Shown: positions 40,985 through 53,272 of the stretch, in pieces
How the letters are laid out: every line of letters starts with the position of its first letter
Numbering within the stretch: position 1 is the stretch's first letter
Assembly: GCA_013396525.1 (NCBI GenBank)
Contig: VWYX01001247.1
Coordinates: 1-64,000 of the forward strand
DNA: 64,000 bases
Reading direction: 5' to 3'
Source of the DNA: Chaetorhynchus papuensis
Lineage: Eukaryota > Chordata > Aves > Passeriformes > Rhipiduridae
The notes under the pieces: model-generated
What the model was told of the DNA's origin: nothing
What the model saw: only the letters and a program-made list of their open reading frames with translations
Database searches by the model: none
Position numbers and translations under genes: made by a program

Positions 40985-41672
40985 AAGATGACTAGAGAGA
41001 TCACTCAAAAATCACCATCACAGGCAAAAAAGAATCAACTTGGTGAAATTAATTTAATTTGCTAACAATCACAAGAGGAGGATAATGAGAAATAAACACA
41101 TATCTTAAAACACCTTCCCCAACAATTCCCTTTTTCTGGGCTCAACTTTACTCACAATTTCTCTACCTTCTCCCCCTCAGCAGCAGAGGGAGATGGGGAA
41201 TGGGGGTTGTAGTAAGCTCCTTTGCCACTCCTTCCTCCTCAGGGGGAGGACTCCTTATCCTCTTGCCCTGCTCCAGCGTTGGTCCCTTCCTTAGGGTGCA
41301 GTCCCTCAAGAACTTTCAGTATGGGTCCCCCTGGGGTCATAAGTCCTACCAGGAAACCTGCTCCAGCGTGGGCTCCTCTCTCCATAGGTCCACAGGTCCT
41401 GCCAGGAGTCTGCTCCAGCACGGGCTTCCCACAGAGTCACAGCCTCCTTAAGTCACCCACCTGCTCCAGCCTCAGGTCCTCCATCGGCAGCAGGTGGATC
41501 TCTGCTTCATCATGAACCTCCACGGGCTGCAGGGGCACAGCTGCCTCACCATGGTCTGTGCCACAGGCTGCAGGGGAGTCTCAGCTCCAGTGCCTGGAGC
41601 AGCTCCTCCCACTCCTGCACTGACCTTGGCATCTGCAGGGTTATTTCTCTCACATGTTCTCATTTTTTATTT
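40985..41672 (-). mobile_element. Partial ERVL-type LTR, opposite orientation to the 38.2-kb copy
   Basis: The reverse complement of this segment aligns by eye to the middle and 3' part of the 38205-39334 LTR. Shared blocks include gtgagaacatgtg/gagaacatgtgag, the ctgctccaggcactgg region, the repeated gctggagcag units, ccccatttccctgtctccct/cccccattccccatctccct and ttctcattatcctgctc/ttctcattatcctcctc. Both LTR ends are missing (about the first 260 and last 130 bp), so it is a fragment or a diverged subfamily member. Several indels separate the copies. Confidence 0.82.
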
Positions 41673-42230
41673 TTCCCTGAAAATCCAAATCTCCAAATCA
41701 TGACTAAAAAATGATAAATACAAATAAAAACTAAACAGAAAGGAAAATAATTTCTTTTCCTGACTGATTCCTGAATTGCCTCATAGGATCTAAGACACTG
41801 AATATTTTGATCTGTGTTCTCATGTTCTGCACAACGTCCACCAATCAAAGAAACGTGTTTATTTTTTAAAATTCTTTTTCAAATCTAATCATTATTTCTT
41901 ACAGTGTCTTTGAAATGTAACTAAGATCTCTTAGTGTTTCTTCACATCATGCAAAACCATAACAAATTACTGTAGTGTAACACAGCCAAAAATTCTTTCA
42001 TACCGAAAATCATTCTCATCCTTTCTGAAACTCATTTCAACACAAAGATGATAATTTTATAGTCCCTATTTCAAGTTCCAAACACTTCTTAAAATCCAGA
42101 AAAAACTGTTGAAGGGAGGCTGATTTTTTAAGGTTCATCACACTGGTTGTGCCAGGCACCTGAGATAGCTACAGTAATAATGGTACCACTACAAACCTCT
42201 GTCACTGAGTTAGCAGCCATCACACTTCCT

Positions 42231-42300
42231 TGACAAATTACACTTTGATTATTGACAAATAATCAAATTACATCTTTGTGATGACAAATTACATCTTTGA
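42231..42300. repeat. Short tandem repeat with a perfect hairpin
   Basis: caaattacatctttg occurs at 42264-42278 and 42285-42299, preceded by a related tgacaaattacactttg at 42231. Within it, TTTGATTATT (42244-42253) and AATAATCAAA (42258-42267) form a perfect 10-bp stem around GACA. This probably arose by local slippage or template switching. Confidence 0.8.
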
Positions 42301-42678
42301 CCTATTCAGCCTCTAAATGGTCTTGCTATACAACAGCAAAAGGTGCTGGTTGGACTGCTCTCTCCCACACAGAGCTAACGCTTAGAGGCACTGCTTTTTC
42401 AGCTGCCCAAATAGAGGCAGCAGCCTGTTCCAGGTGCTCCTGGAAAACCGATGATTAACTAAAATGAACAGAGGTCTCCTAGCTACACATAGTCATATTT
42501 TAACAACTTGGACACACACTGATATATTTTACATATTCACATTGCTAATAAAACTTTTCATCATATTGGATCTTGCTGTATGAATTTATTTTTTGTGCCA
42601 CGGAGGATACAAGAAACAGAAAGTATAAAAGCCCTGCAAACAGATCCTAGGTGCACATAAACCCACACTATTGTAAAG

Positions 42679-42884
42679 TTACAGGTCTGTACTACTAATG
42701 GGGACATTTACTTTCCAATTTATGTATTCTGAGAGGTAAAATCAAAGATAGCCCAGACAGAAATGATGCCATTACCAAGAAAATATCCATTTTATATATC
42801 CCTTCAAGTCAAATAAGTTTTTTGCAACTGTTTTGCTCATGCTATGCAAAATTCCCCAAAGCATTCTTTCAGTAAAAAGCAAGT
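42679..42884 (+). repeat. Direct repeat, copy B (206-bp core)
   Basis: Partner of 40606-40811 in the same orientation, with weaker gapped similarity extending left to about 42579 (tatgaattt...gccacgga region). Right of 42884 the two flanks are unrelated. The LTR fragment at 40985-41672 lies between the copies. Confidence 0.88.
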
Positions 42885-43326
42885 TGCTTCCTGAAAGGAG
42901 GCAACCTGTTCTTCCTGAAAACACAATCCAGAAGAGACGTCACAGGAAACCTCAATTTTTAAATACATGCACTGTTGGAGAACAACCAAGAAGCACAACC
43001 ACCTTTCCTTCTGTTACTGACAGCAGGATTTCTCTACTTCTAGCTCAATACTCAGGCGAGCCTGCTTCATTAGTGTACAACCCTGCTGCTCTGCTTTCCT
43101 TCCCTCTTTCCTTTTACTCTCATAGATGTAGACAAAATTCCTACAGGAAGGAAACAACTTTCCTGAAAGGAAACAACTTTGCTTTAGACCAAGAGAAAGC
43201 TTCTTCTAGAAGTAAGCAAGGTTCCTTCTTTAGACAGGCATTTTTTCTCCATTCTTCCCCCATGCCATCAAAATCATTGCCCTCATTCACCATGTTCAGT
43301 TAATGAAGACTTTGACTCTGAGCTAA

Positions 43327-43350
43327 ATATATATATATATATATATATAT
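43327..43350. repeat. (AT)12 microsatellite
   Basis: Twenty-four bases of perfect AT repeat. The copy number is likely to vary between individuals. Confidence 0.97.
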
Positions 43351-46300
43351 AACTGTGCCACCGCCAAAATGAAATCCCTTATATTTGTGAGACTGCTTGC
43401 TTCTCATTAAAGAAACCAAAACAAACCAACAAAAGTTGATTTATTGTCTTCCAAGCCTCTTATGCTCTTATGGCAAATAAATACATAAAACAGGAAAGTG
43501 TCCTGCATTCATCACAGGCATCAAGTATTCACAATGCCTTCTGAGTCTATTCACATTTTAATTACCTAGTTGGTAATGCAATGGAGATACACCACCTCCA
43601 TTATGAAGGCAGACTGACACCATAAAACTTTATTTAATACTCTGGTTAAATCTTTCCTAGCATGTTATGATTCCCCATTTCTACCAACCGGAAGTTGAAT
43701 CAAAAGGATTATTAGGACTAAGAAATTCAAAACTTATTTAAGATAACCTCAGCTTCTCTACAGAAGTAGAAGTCCTCTCAGTGGGAGTTACTATCTGGGA
43801 AGTCTGAGACAAAGGGTAAAGACTGTTGTACAGGAGGCTAATATTACTGGCCTGAGCAGTTAAATGCAAGGGGTTAGAGATGTATTTCCCTATCTTCTTG
43901 CAGATGTAAAGTGCTCGTGATGTCTATTCATTCCTCTGCCTGACAAGCAGCCACAAGCAGACAGATGCAGGAAGAAAACCAAGTGGTAGATGCCATAGAG
44001 AAAATTAAAAAAATTCCTTTTCCTTTCTTAATACCTCAAAAAATTCGTGGCGATGTACTGCGTACCACTGTGCACTATCAGCTGAGCAGTGCTAGCAAAA
44101 ACACAGACTTCACACTCTCTCAAAGCACAGACTTTCAGTTTCCTTGATGCCCAGTTGTTAATACATCTTATTCCAGATGACAAACTGCACTGAGCCTTTG
44201 TGGTTTACTTAAGTGGTCAAACATAACATAACAAAGTAGTTCTCCTATATCATTTAAATATCACCACCCAGCATTTATGCATGTACTTCCAAACAGAATG
44301 AGATGTTTACAAACATGCACACTAAAGACTGTACATTCGGAAACTGATGAAGCCAACACCATACACAGGAGAGTTTTCTAATATACTATGTAGGAAAACT
44401 CCCACACCTTTCAGACAGCTCTGGCTATAATTCCATTAGCAGCTGCTATCAGTAGCATGTAGTTCTTCAAGAATTGCCATTTTAAAACTTCATAAAATCA
44501 GTGCCATTGCCACTGACATAGCAGCTTTCTTCTATCCCATGCTACTCAGAATAATGCAACTTCAGATTATAAAACAGCAGTGCTGGATTTACTAGTGAGA
44601 CACCTAAGATAGAGCTGCTTTTGCTTCCTTCTGTAACAGTGCCCTATTTTCTGAATGGATGGCCTGCATTATGGCTAAGAGAGATGCTTGTGTCATGTGT
44701 TAACTATCTTACCATGATGAATGGCCATATCTATATGGATAAACCAAGTAAATTAGCTGACACAGTTACTCATTCAGAGTGAGTGCACAAATGCATACAA
44801 GGATGCAGATCCCTTTTTTATTAAGAGACATTTTCTTCCAGCATTTAATTTGTGACCTAGGGACTTCATATAAATAGAAGTTATATATGTGAGTGATGGC
44901 AATGACATTCAAAAAAGGATAAGCAAATATTTTATGAATATTGTGCTTAGTATACATTTCAATAAAATTTCATTGTGCTACTATATTATCTGCTGATATT
45001 CCTGAGCACAGGTAGCATGTCAGAGCTTAAAACACATTATGACTGCAATGGAAATCACGTCAAAGACCACTGGAAGCTGAATCTTTGAAATTCCCAGATT
45101 AAAATTCCAGTTCAGTTAAGTACTGCACTTGGTGAGGTGGGAGATGACAACACACATGCCTGCACACACTGCCCTTCAGTAAAATGTATGAGTGATTCAA
45201 CCCATTGCCCTGTTGCAAGACAAGCTTTTATGGAGCTTGCACAGCATTCAGTGGAAAGCAGCATACAATCTCCTCCTGCTATTTGTTACAGATCTATCAA
45301 GTGTCATATGTCTGTTGGTGACTCTCACAAATTTCACAGCACCTGTAAATCAGTGAGAAAGACATGTCTGAAATGCAGAAATAAATTGTGGGTGATTTTG
45401 CCCTGATGTTTTGAAGAGTCAGTACATTTTTTTGCTAATCCTGAAAACAGCAATTAAAATTGACAATTTGGTGAATCCTGTCTAAGATTAATTTGATGGT
45501 TTCAGTTTCTGCACTGCAGGATCACTACAACACTGTGCATTTAACTCGCAAGCAATTAAAGACTACATATTTCATAATAGCCACCACTCATTAACCCAGC
45601 ACAAACCCAAGCTGTGTTCTTCATCCTACAATCAATATGAAAAACATCTAATGAATTTTTCATATGCATGCATGGCAGCACAAACACCTAGCCATTGATA
45701 TTGCTTTTGTCTACCACAGTATTTGTAAAATCACTATCTAGAGAGGTTGAAATCAGGCAATAAGAGTGATATGCTAGACTAAATTAAATAAAAAGGTAAC
45801 AAGAGACATCCACATTAAATATTGCCTTTAATTTGCAAACTTGTAGGTATGGAACCTCCAGTCAAAACCTCAGTATTATATGCAGTTACAGAGAGCTACA
45901 GAACAGCCTGGGGCTTAATTAATGCTTACCTCATAGAACTGAAAAAAACTCCCAACATTATTTTTTCCACATTACTGCTTGTGATTGAAATTGGGTTTTT
46001 TATTATTTTTTATACAAAGTGAGACACAAAACATAAAAGGAAAACCTGGAATTAAGTCATTGGTTTTGGGTTTTTTTTCCATTAGGGGTAAGTTATTTCT
46101 TTGTACCCCTCTGCCTTTGCTTAATTTTTCTTGAAAGATGAAGTAGCTGAAATACTTTTATTTTCTCCTTCATAGATCAGTCTGTAAAACCCAAAGTAAG
46201 ACCTTTCCCTGGAGGAGGAATCAAGAGCAGAGCATTAGTGCTCTGACCACAGAATTAACTGGAAATAGCACAAAGAAGCCAGACCTTTGTGATCAGGCAT

Positions 46301-49300
46301 TTTGCACATTTTTTTTCATATCTTTAGAGAGACACAGATTTGAGACAGTCCCGCCTGCTACTCTGACACAGGTGGAGGTACTTCCAGAAATACACATGAA
46401 AAGAAAGCAAGATATAAAGAAAGGTATATCTTCTTTTCACCTGCCCTAAATTGGCTCATTTATGTGGACTCTAAGTGTGATGGCTTTCATGGATCTCCAT
46501 TTTGGGGTACTTAGCCTTTTGCATTAAGCATTTAAGGAACCTGAGTATCTTTTATCATCAGTGCTTAAGGCATTTCCGTACTTAGCACTGCAGCAACAGT
46601 CGCCTTTGGAAGCTGAGCTCCCGTGATGACAAAAGGAATGTCTGGATTTCCAAACTGTGTTTCTACCTACATTCCATACAATGCAGCACTGGCGTATGTG
46701 AAGAGGCGTGTCCAGGACTATTTTGTAACAACACTGACTGCTGCTTATGCTTCCCATTTTTTTTTCTTAGGCTATAATATCACAGCAATTGTTTTGAGGC
46801 CATTCTCTTTATTTTTCTTTCCAACTTTATATTTAGATAGAGAACAAGAGAAACAAACTGCAGGTCATATATATATAGATAAAACCTATTCACATCTTCT
46901 GCATTTTGTTGATGACTGGACATAAAAGAAATTGCATAAATTCTCTTACTGTCTCAGGACATCCTTAAAGCATGGTCTTGCTTTAAAACAATTATTTGGC
47001 TATATTTTACCTTTAATCCATATGGAATATTCATGAACTTGTCAAGTGTTTTAAAAATACCCACTTCTATTACAAAATATGTAATCCCTTAATTTCTCAG
47101 GTCTACAGAATTGTAAGTATGCACTTCAACTAGCTTCAGTGAACCTCACACCATTTCAAAAGTAAGAACTACTGACTAGAATAAGATTTATTTTAATCAG
47201 GCTCATTATAAACCAGGCTAATTTATACTGTCACTGCTTGCATCTCAAAAAGTGCCTGCCTAGTCAAGTCTCAAGTCTACTTGATTCTTTTTCTTGCATG
47301 TACTTGCTTTTGCTTTCTCAATGCACGTTTTCAAATGCCAAGCTAATTTCAGCGCATATGGACTAATTTGCAGAGCCTTCCATTCCCTGACAATCTGAAT
47401 CAAACTCTGTCTGCATAGAATAGTGTAGCTGTGAATTATATTACTATTCAAATAGCAGTTAATACCTCTGATGGATAGGAGTTTTTTTATACTTTTTTCT
47501 TTAACTTTAAAATTTTATTTTAAAAATAAAATTCTAGTTCAAGTACACTTGAAAAGAAAAAAAATAAAGTTCATATCAGTCATTAAAAAAATAATAAAAA
47601 ATATTACGTCTTTAAGAACCCCTGCAACTTTTATAAAGGTATCAAATAGCATCAAGATATGATTGCCAAAGCTAAATTCTGAATAATCTCTCAAACTTTT
47701 TTGATCATTCATGAATCAATTAAACGGTTTTATCATGGGTTATTCTTTCAACATAATTAACGTGATATCCATCAGACCCAGTATCTCTGGAAACACACCT
47801 AAAAATGTGCACTGATTTTAGAATATATCTTTACTTACTCCTATAGTTATACAACTTATTAAAAGAAAAATATCTGAAATTTTGCAATAATATCTTAGAA
47901 TTATAAGTCATGAATGTTCTCTTCATCACAATACTAGGTATTAAAATACATTGCATTAATAAGATTCTACTATAAAATGTTATAAAATATAGCAGTGCAT
48001 TTGAATATTGTAACTATTACACTTCTAAAATTGTCAAATTAAGTGAAATCAAAACAAGCTAAACAAATTTAAACAAATTAAATATTCAAAAATTGAAAAA
48101 CTGTTGTTCCATTAAGATAAGATATATAGAATTATATAAAATTTCCTTTTCAACAAATCAAACACAGTAATCTACAGAACAGCAATACAGAGGCTCAACT
48201 AAGATTCTTCTTCAATCACTTGAGAGCCAGTCCAGCTACAGACATACTAGTACTATAAAACTGAATTTATTACAATTAAGTCACATTGATGCAACAAAAC
48301 CAGTCTTATTTCATGTCTGACCTCACCATGTTTCATATAGAACCCAAGGAATATGTTAGCATAGGGTATCTCTGAGAATTCTTTCAGTCTGTAAGGTTAT
48401 TGAGACTGTTCACTTCTGTCTTTAAATTTGAATAGCTCTAAGGCAATCTCATGTCAGCAAAAGTGACATGGTGGGTTTATCTCCTCAGGGTTTGCTGCTG
48501 TGTGTCAAAACTTTTGCTACCAGAGTGTTCCTCCATATCAGAAATCTGAGGGGGAGGGAAGAAATAAATTAACAGGAAATTCTGCCCTTAGTTTAAAAAG
48601 TTAAATAAAATTAAAAGAAAATTGAAGAAACAGAACAAAACCCCCAACTATAGGAAACTGATCACATCTAAAACACTTTAAATAACTCTATAATTTGTAC
48701 AGACTGTCTAGTCTGTGCACTGCCCTGGCAGGTTCATTATTTATTCAATTCAACAGCTAATATTCATTAGCTATCGAAAGCATTATCCCCTGTCATATAC
48801 ATTTATTTGGTTGAGATTATTTTGCTGGAAAGCCATTTCCAGTCATGACTGAATGTTTCCATATTTTTGGCAGCTGTAAGACAAAAGAGAAGGCATTAAT
48901 GCTCTAATTACTAGCCTACCTCTAAGAATGATTATAGATATGACAATTTTTCACATTTGAAATTACTGCCTGGGATGAGTAGTTTACAAAATGCATAGTT
49001 AAAGAGACCTAATTGTGGAATTCATTTCATTTAGTTGTCACTTAAAAATCCAGCTTGTATAAAAAGGTTTTATAAGTGGAACACATCAAACTATCATGCA
49101 CATGCTTAAGGGCAGAATGTGTCAACTTGGCAATGTGATAGCTCAGTCTCATGGCCAGAGATGTCTGCAGGCTATGAGAGCTTTGTTGCCAGCTTCCTCC
49201 TGTACCTGAGCAACTTGCATTCACAAACTTAGCAGACAAAGCAATCCCTGTAAGCATACCTCAGGTTCCACTAGGAGTGCTGTAAAACAAACACAAGGTT

Positions 49301-49516
49301 TCTGCCAATCTTCTTATTCCGAAGCAAAGATAAATTGCCTACCACTTTACACCATGCAATATTTTCTTTCAACAAGAAGTAATGGTGACTATAGTTACTT
49401 TAACAATAATTGCTTGATTATGCATTTCTTTCATGGCTTATCAACAAAACACTGACACTTCCAATTAAAAGTCAAGAAACTTTACTCCACATCAGTAAAT
49501 TCCCAAGTAGACGCAG

Positions 49517-49610
49517 GGTTTTTTTGTTGTTTTTTTTTTTGTTGTTTGTTTGTTTTTTTGGGGGGTTTTTTGGTTTTTTTTTTGTTGTTGTTGTTTTTCT
49601 TTTTTTTTTT
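49517..49610. repeat. T/G low-complexity tract
   Basis: Alternating T runs, gttgtt and gtttg units, plus a G6 run, about 95 bp, with essentially no A and a single C. It resembles the complement of the tract at 34.3 kb. The open frame through it is composition only. Confidence 0.92.
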
Positions 49611-51185
49611 AGTAGAGAGGACCTTTAACTTTGCATTAATGAAAGATCAAAGCAGCACACCTGTATTTTTTACGTACATTATAGTGGAGTACAATGTTTT
49701 TATTTCCAAATTATTTTGACAATCCTAATATTAATTATCATCACATTTTATTAGCCAGAAACTAAAACAAGAGTTAGTATTAAACAGAGCAACAAACCTG
49801 TGTATCTCCTCTGTAGACTGTGTCACCATAATATAGCAGTTACTACTAAAAAATGTTTGCTGGATAATTGCAATAATTGCAAACTACATATCATGGAATT
49901 AGGTACAATTGTGTATGAGACTGACTCTTACTAAGTAAATACACCTGCTAATGATTTTGATTTCTGCCAAGCTTTGCTAAGATTGAGAATTCAATTTAAA
50001 ATATTGATATGTTCATTCCCGCTAGTTTTTGGGCTTCTCAGCTGTTGTATTTGGGCATCTGTCAAGGATGCATTACACTATTGGCAGGCACAGATTTCCA
50101 AGATTCATATTTCAATGAAGCTTTTCCAGTGTGCTTGACATGATCTTTTTTTCTCACTGTCAAAAAGAGTGATTCATTCATCTTATAATGATATGAAATC
50201 TGTCAATCATAACATGCAGTTGCGACGGATCGTAAAACACTACTCATTCGTTCTGGACAGACCTTTCCGATTTAAAACACCACCACTGACAAGGCATCAA
50301 CAGAAGTTATTTCAAAGGTACATGTTATGCTGGGGGGGAAAAAAACCCCCAAAACAAAACAACAAAAACAACCCTGTGAGTCTTCTTTCAAAATTGCGCT
50401 TATTCAAGATTATTCTACATGCGCATGTCTGGAAGAATCTCATCCCTAAAACATCACCAGAACACCTAAACACTGAAAAAGCCTAACTTTCAATCATTAT
50501 GCTTGCCATTATATGCTGTCTCTGTAACAAATTTCTCAAAATGACATTTCATTATTACTTTTCTAGCCTTCAGAACAGTATGCTCACCTTCCTTAAGCAA
50601 TTAATGATGACTTTATCATTATGTGTTTAATTTAATGCAAATTTATTAATTTAAGTGATATATGTGCATGGCTAGCACAAGCACATAATTAAAAAATGTC
50701 ATGCACAATATCATTCTATTTACAATAAAAGACATTAAAAGGGTATTTGTTTGGGAGGTCTTATTTGTTCACTTTTTTCCCTGAGAGTACCTTTTCTGAT
50801 GATTTAAAAATCAGTTATAAAAGAAATTAAGAAAAATCAGTTTAGTACATAATTTCACAAGCATCTCAGACTATAAAAATATTTAGGAAATCATTTAATG
50901 CGTTAGTTTATTTAGCAAGTTTATTATACATGACAGAACTCCTAATTCTGTGGAAAACCTTCTGCACCATTGCTGAAATGCAAAATAAGTTTAAATGAAA
51001 CATTGTAGGCAAAGGTGTATCTATTCCATGTTTGTGTTATAAATCCCACATCACAAATTTACCTTAAATGCTTTCATTGAAGTGCTTGTCAATTCTAATG
51101 TTGTGTTCTTCCATTTAGGATACAACTGCAATATCTGAAAACAGTTTGGTTCTAAAAGAAATTCTAAATGGTGGAATGCACACTG

Positions 51186-51500
51186 CTGTGTCGCCTTGAG
51201 CTCACTCCCCACCCCATCCCACCCTGCTCCCTAGTGGGACTGGGAGGAGAATCAGAAAAAGGTAAAATATGTGGGTTGAGATAAGAGCAGTTTAATAATT
51301 GCAATTAAATTATTATTACCAATAATTATAACATAGTCATTAAAAGAAAAGAGAGAGTGTAATACAACCCAAGAAAAAGAAATGATGCACAATGCAGCTT
51401 CTGGATGTCACCAGCAGCTGGACTCAGACACCCCAGCTGCCCAGTTTCTGGCACCTGGATATACCAAGGTCAAAGGCCACTCTGATTGCTGGTACAGACC
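51186..51500 (-). mobile_element. ERV LTR fragment
   Basis: The block cactccccaccccatcccacc, followed by tgtgggttgagataagagca and gtttaataattgcaatt, is the reverse complement of the polyadenylation and 3' region of common avian ERV LTRs. After it come the expected AT-rich stretch, then aacccaagaaaaagaaatga and tgatgcacaatgcagct-type sequence. The 5' half of the LTR and the terminal dinucleotide on the left are not clear. It belongs to the same general class as the LTR at 640-1079. Confidence 0.75.
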
Positions 51501-52029
51501 CCCTCATTCTTTCCCTCTCTCACACACAGAGAACCTTGATTTTGTTCCCCAACTTAAAGTGATTTAATGTAAGGCACATCAAAAAGTTATGGAAAAAATA
51601 TGTCAACAGCAATTAGTGGAAAAAGGAGCACAAGAGTGCTTCTCCCTCAGGTAAAAATGCAATAATCTCAGGGTAAGGAAGATTTCCTCACAGGAGCATC
51701 ATATAAGGCTCCTCAAGCAGTAGAGGAAAAGATATACAAATATAGCATTAACACTTTTCCTACTGTCCTTTGGTGGTGTCTTGAGACACAGAAACTGGAG
51801 GCTACATTTTCTTAAAAGAAAAGCAAAAACCTAGCTTTTTACCTTTCATTTTCCACACTTGAGAAAAAACTATTGAATGGAAAGAGGGAACAGACCATTC
51901 AGGTATGTGATGTGCTGGAACATTTTCTTTTCTAGGTGTTCCTTTGACTCTAATCTATTAGGTATTTATATATTTATATAGTTTTGGGCATAATACATTT
52001 TGTGAGTTTTCATATTTATAAACTCATGT

Positions 52030-52075
52030 GCATATATGTATATATATGAACAAACATACACACACAGACACATAC
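52030..52075. repeat. Mixed TA/CA simple repeat
   Basis: gcatatatgtatatatatg followed by imperfect acatacacacacagaca units: a degraded purine-pyrimidine alternating tract. Confidence 0.85.
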
Positions 52076-53218
52076 ACAATTCAAGATACAACATATACAA
52101 TGCACATATACAATTCAGCAAGAATTTTGGCATACCACATTAAGCTTTTAGTTTAACACAAAAAAATACTCATTGCAATTCAAAAGAAGGAATGAAAGGA
52201 AACTTGTATCAAGCACTGTTAGCAGTATTAGTGAGCTACACATGCAGGAGGAATTCAATAAGGTCAGTGATCACCTGTGAAGTTTCAAGTGGTTCACTGT
52301 GAAGTTCATCTATTTCACATGCCTTTTGCACAATAATTATGACCATAGCTGCCAGATCAGAGCACGGCTTTTTGACCTCCTCTAGCCTGGACAGCTGTAA
52401 TTAGTTATTCTTAACAATGCTTTGAAAGGAAAAAAAAACTTCCAAGGATGCATTGTGACCTGACAGCATTGTAAGCTGCATCATCTGCCTATTGAATTCC
52501 AGGTACAGTTCAAGATACTACTATGGGTCTCAAGGATTGTATGATTAAGACATCAGTTCTCAGAAGATACCAGTAATCCACCGCACATCAGTTCAGCCAA
52601 GTCCAGTTAATGAGCTCGTGGTTGCATTATCTCAATTGGATTTTAAGTCAAGCTATTCTCAACTAGAGATTTTTGTTCAGCTATTATAGAAAAATGAAAA
52701 AAAAACCCTCAGTTTCTTACAATGCATTTTCATACATGACACATTTAGGAAAGTCATAAATATGCAAGCAACTGGCTGCTTTAATTTCCTTACACTGGAA
52801 GTGAAAACAAATTAAAAGGTTAAGGCTAATGTAGCACATAATGACTTTATATGACCCTTCATACTAATTTACTCTTACCAATCTAATATTTCCATTAAAC
52901 TCAAATATTATCTAGATACAGTCTGCACATTCAGCATCACTATTATTAAAAAATATGTTGTCATTATTAACTGCATTTTAGTAAAGGAGAAGATGTGTCA
53001 TCAACATATGAAGTGGTGTTTCCAAAAATCCACTACCTGACCAAGAAAAAATTAGGCAATAAATGCCAGAATTAACTATATCATGTTTGTAGTTTAGCAA
53101 AATGCTGTATTTTATGTAAATAAGGTAATGTAGGCAACCAAAAGTAATAAATTTCAATAGCTGCACCCATATTAGTAAACAAAACATATCAGAACTCACA
53201 TCTTGCAGTAGTTGAAAC

Positions 53219-53272
53219 ATAGAATCATAAAATCACTTAGGTTGGACAAAACACTTAAGATCATTGAGTAGA
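53219..53272 (-). mobile_element. Very short CR1 3' tail (about 54 bp)
   Basis: atagaatcataaaatcactt followed by aggttggacaaaac and agatcattgagt matches only the last 50 or so bases of a CR1 element in reverse orientation: an extremely 5'-truncated insertion or a remnant. Confidence 0.7.

Noticed and set aside
42833..43303. 156-codon plus-strand open frame
   Set aside because: Starts inside a duplicated non-coding segment, contains a tandem duplication and shows no domain. The matching frame in copy A (near 40760) is not maintained.
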